From Geminicoccaceae bacterium (GTDB taxonomy: Bacteria > Pseudomonadota > Alphaproteobacteria > Geminicoccales > Geminicoccaceae): DNA of 8,119 bases. Shown here in pieces: positions 7,150-8,119 of the stretch. Position numbers and translations under genes: made by a program. The stretch spans positions 1 to 8,119 of the forward strand of contig JAPJRA010000136.1 of assembly GCA_030824835.1 (NCBI GenBank). The letters run 5' to 3'. The notes under the pieces are model-generated. The model did no database searches. It saw only the letters and a program-made list of their open reading frames with translations, and was not told where the DNA came from. Each line of letters starts with the position of its first letter. Position 1 is the stretch's first letter.

Positions 7150-7163
7150 GACGGCACCGTCGG
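7148..7163. repeat. Perfect inverted repeat CCGACGG-CA-CCGTCGG just after the dehydrogenase gene
   Basis: Seven-base arms with a 2-base centre lie 11 bases downstream of the dehydrogenase stop (TAG, 7175-7177). The RNA would form a 6-base-pair stem with a four-base loop, right where a terminator is expected. The T-run of an intrinsic terminator is missing. Together with the repeat at 7113-7149 it suggests a processed or Rho-dependent 3' end, or control DNA for the oxidase operon. Confidence 0.45.
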
Positions 7164-7174
7164 ATCGCAATCCG

Positions 7175-7957
7175 CTACTGCATGAACCAGCCGTGACTGA
7201 CGACCAAGGACTGGCCGGTCAGCGCGTTGCTCGGGAACGCCGCGAAGAACAGCGCCGTCTGGGCCACGTCGTCGACGGTGGTGAACTCGCCGTCCACCGT
7301 CTCCTTCAGCATAACCTTCTTGATCACGTCCTCCTCGGAGATCTTCAGCTCCTTGGCCTGCTCCGGGATCTGCTTGTCGACGAGCGGCGTGCGCACGAAG
7401 CCCGGGCAGATGACGTTGGCACGGACGCCATGCTTCGCGCCTTCCTTGGCCACGACCTTGGCGAGGCCGATCAAGCCGTGCTTGGCGGTGACGTAGGGCG
7501 CCTTGAGGACCGAGGCCTCCTTGGAGTGGACCGAGCCCATGTAGATCACGCTGCCGCCCTTGCCGGCGGCGTACATCAGGCGCAGCGCGGCGCGGGTGGT
7601 GAGGAAGGCCCCGTCCAGATGGATGGCCAGCATCTTCTTCCACTTGCCGAAGTCGAACTGGTCGACCGGCTCGACGATCTGAATGCCGGCATTGCTGACC
7701 AGGATGTCGCAGCCACCATAGGCCGCCTGCACCTTGGCGAAGCCGGCCTCGACCTGGGCCTCGTCGGTGACGTCCATGGCGACACCCATGGCCTCACCGC
7801 CGGCCGCCTTCAGCTCGGCTGCCGTGGCGTCGGCACCTTCCTGGTTCAGGTCGGCGATCACCACCTTCGCACCTTCCTTGGCGTAGAGGACGGCGATCTC
7901 CTTGCCGATGCCGCTGGCGGCGCCGGTGACGACGGCAACCTTGTCCTTCAGACGCAT
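7175..7957 (-). CDS. bdhA: Short-chain dehydrogenase of the 3-hydroxybutyrate dehydrogenase type
   Basis: This 260-residue cytoplasmic SDR most likely oxidises (R)-3-hydroxybutyrate to acetoacetate with NAD+. The cofactor motif TGAASGIG is at 11-18, and Asp36 at the end of the second strand (VVIADLN) favours NAD over NADP. SNAG (88-91) stands in for NNAG. Ser142, Tyr155 and Lys159 (YVTAK) form the catalytic set, at the same positions I recall for bacterial 3-hydroxybutyrate dehydrogenases. [15 protein letters not shown] (183-197) is close to a segment typical of that family. Oddities: the catalytic Asn usually found in the helix-4 motif is His113 (LAIHLDGAF), and the end reads VVSHGWFMQ rather than the common DGG. 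ATG 7957 is chosen because GGGAG (7965-7969) lies seven bases upstream; the longer frame to 7996 would run into the previous gene. The acetoacetate decarboxylase gene directly upstream supports the substrate. The exact substrate is inferred; another 3-hydroxyacid or ketone is possible. Confidence 0.85.
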   Translation of the reverse strand: MRLKDKVAVVTGAASGIGKEIAVLYAKEGAKVVIADLNQEGADATAAELKAAGGEAMGVAMDVTDEAQVEAGFAKVQAAYGGCDILVSNAGIQIVEPVDQFDFGKWKKMLAIHLDGAFLTTRAALRLMYAAGKGGSVIYMGSVHSKEASVLKAPYVTAKHGLIGLAKVVAKEGAKHGVRANVICPGFVRTPLVDKQIPEQAKELKISEEDVIKKVMLKETVDGEFTTVDDVAQTALFFAAFPSNALTGQSLVVSHGWFMQ

Positions 7958-7964
7958 ATGCTCT

Positions 7965-7969
7965 CTCCC
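7965..7969 (-). promoter_or_regulatory. Shine-Dalgarno deciding the dehydrogenase start
   Basis: GGGAG on the minus strand, seven bases before ATG 7957, lies in the 22-base gap behind the decarboxylase stop. It supports the 260-residue start over the upstream in-frame start at 7996, which would overlap the preceding gene. Confidence 0.75.
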
Positions 7970-7979
7970 AAGGGCCCGT

Positions 7980-8119
7980 TCAGCCCAGATAGTCATGAAC
8001 GACCTTGCCCAAGGGCAGGGTCAGGTCGGCGATGATGTGCATGGAGGAAACGACCTCCAGCACCGGCAGCTCGGCCACCGGCGCCAGCGCGTGCGAGGTC
8101 AGCTCGAGCTGCGCCGGGC
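7980..8119 (-). CDS. adc: Acetoacetate decarboxylase, C-terminal end only (5' part outside window)
   Basis: The frame is open from the right edge to a TGA at 7980-7982 and gives about 45 residues. It contains [20 protein letters not shown], then [18 protein letters not shown] at the very end. From memory this lines up without gaps with the C-terminus of Clostridium acetobutylicum acetoacetate decarboxylase: HAMAPLNDLPVKEIVSSSHI, then LADIILPRAEVIYDYLK. The enzyme decarboxylates acetoacetate to acetone and CO2 through a Schiff-base lysine, which lies further upstream and outside the window. The gene ends 22 bases before the 3-hydroxybutyrate dehydrogenase, whose product is its substrate, so the two probably form an operon. 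The fragment is short, but the end-to-end match and the partner gene make the call fairly firm. Confidence 0.82.
   Translation of the reverse strand, partial: PAQLELTSHALAPVAELPVLEVVSSMHIIADLTLPLGKVVHDYLG

Noticed and set aside
7958..7996. Extension of the dehydrogenase start to 7996
   Set aside because: It would add 13 residues before the normal SDR N-terminus and overlap the decarboxylase stop. The Shine-Dalgarno at 7965-7969 supports 7957.

Overview
This is a high-GC bacterial window, roughly two-thirds G+C by eye. All six genes are read on the minus strand, so transcription runs from high to low coordinates. The gene families, the codon use (third positions mostly G or C) and the pairing of acetoacetate decarboxylase with a 3-hydroxybutyrate dehydrogenase suggest a proteobacterium. 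An alphaproteobacterium that stores polyhydroxybutyrate is my best guess, but that is inference. The window is almost fully coding: the gaps between genes are only 22 to 177 bases, and I found no RNA gene, insertion sequence, CRISPR array or phage remnant.

In order of transcription: (1) the last 45 or so codons of an acetoacetate decarboxylase (7980-8119, start outside the window), followed 22 bases later by (2) a 260-residue SDR of the 3-hydroxybutyrate dehydrogenase type (7175-7957). Together these look like a ketone-body module: 3-hydroxybutyrate to acetoacetate to acetone plus CO2. After a 106-base gap with inverted repeats come (3) and (4), subunits I and II of a bd-type quinol oxidase with a short Q-loop (cyanide-insensitive, CioAB-like). 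They overlap by the four bases ATGA, with a strong Shine-Dalgarno sequence for subunit II. Next, 70 bases on and just behind a perfect inverted repeat, is (5) a 593-residue SLC13/DASS-type permease with two cytoplasmic TrkA-C (RCK-C) domains between its membrane halves. A 177-base gap with two further palindromes separates it from (6) an exported MscS-family mechanosensitive channel with a large N-terminal periplasmic region. Last comes (7) the N-terminal two-thirds or so of a tandem universal stress protein, cut by the window's left edge.

The genes fit a general theme: respiration when oxygen is low or the cytochrome c oxidases are inhibited, ion and osmotic homeostasis, a stress-response protein, and use of stored carbon. 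Only the oxidase pair and the decarboxylase/dehydrogenase pair are supported as units by their spacing. I see no clearly new system. The observations most worth a second look are a His in place of the usual catalytic Asn in the SDR, a perfect inverted repeat in the ribosome-binding region of the permease gene, palindromes in the mscS leader, and the lack of a small CydX-like subunit next to the oxidase.
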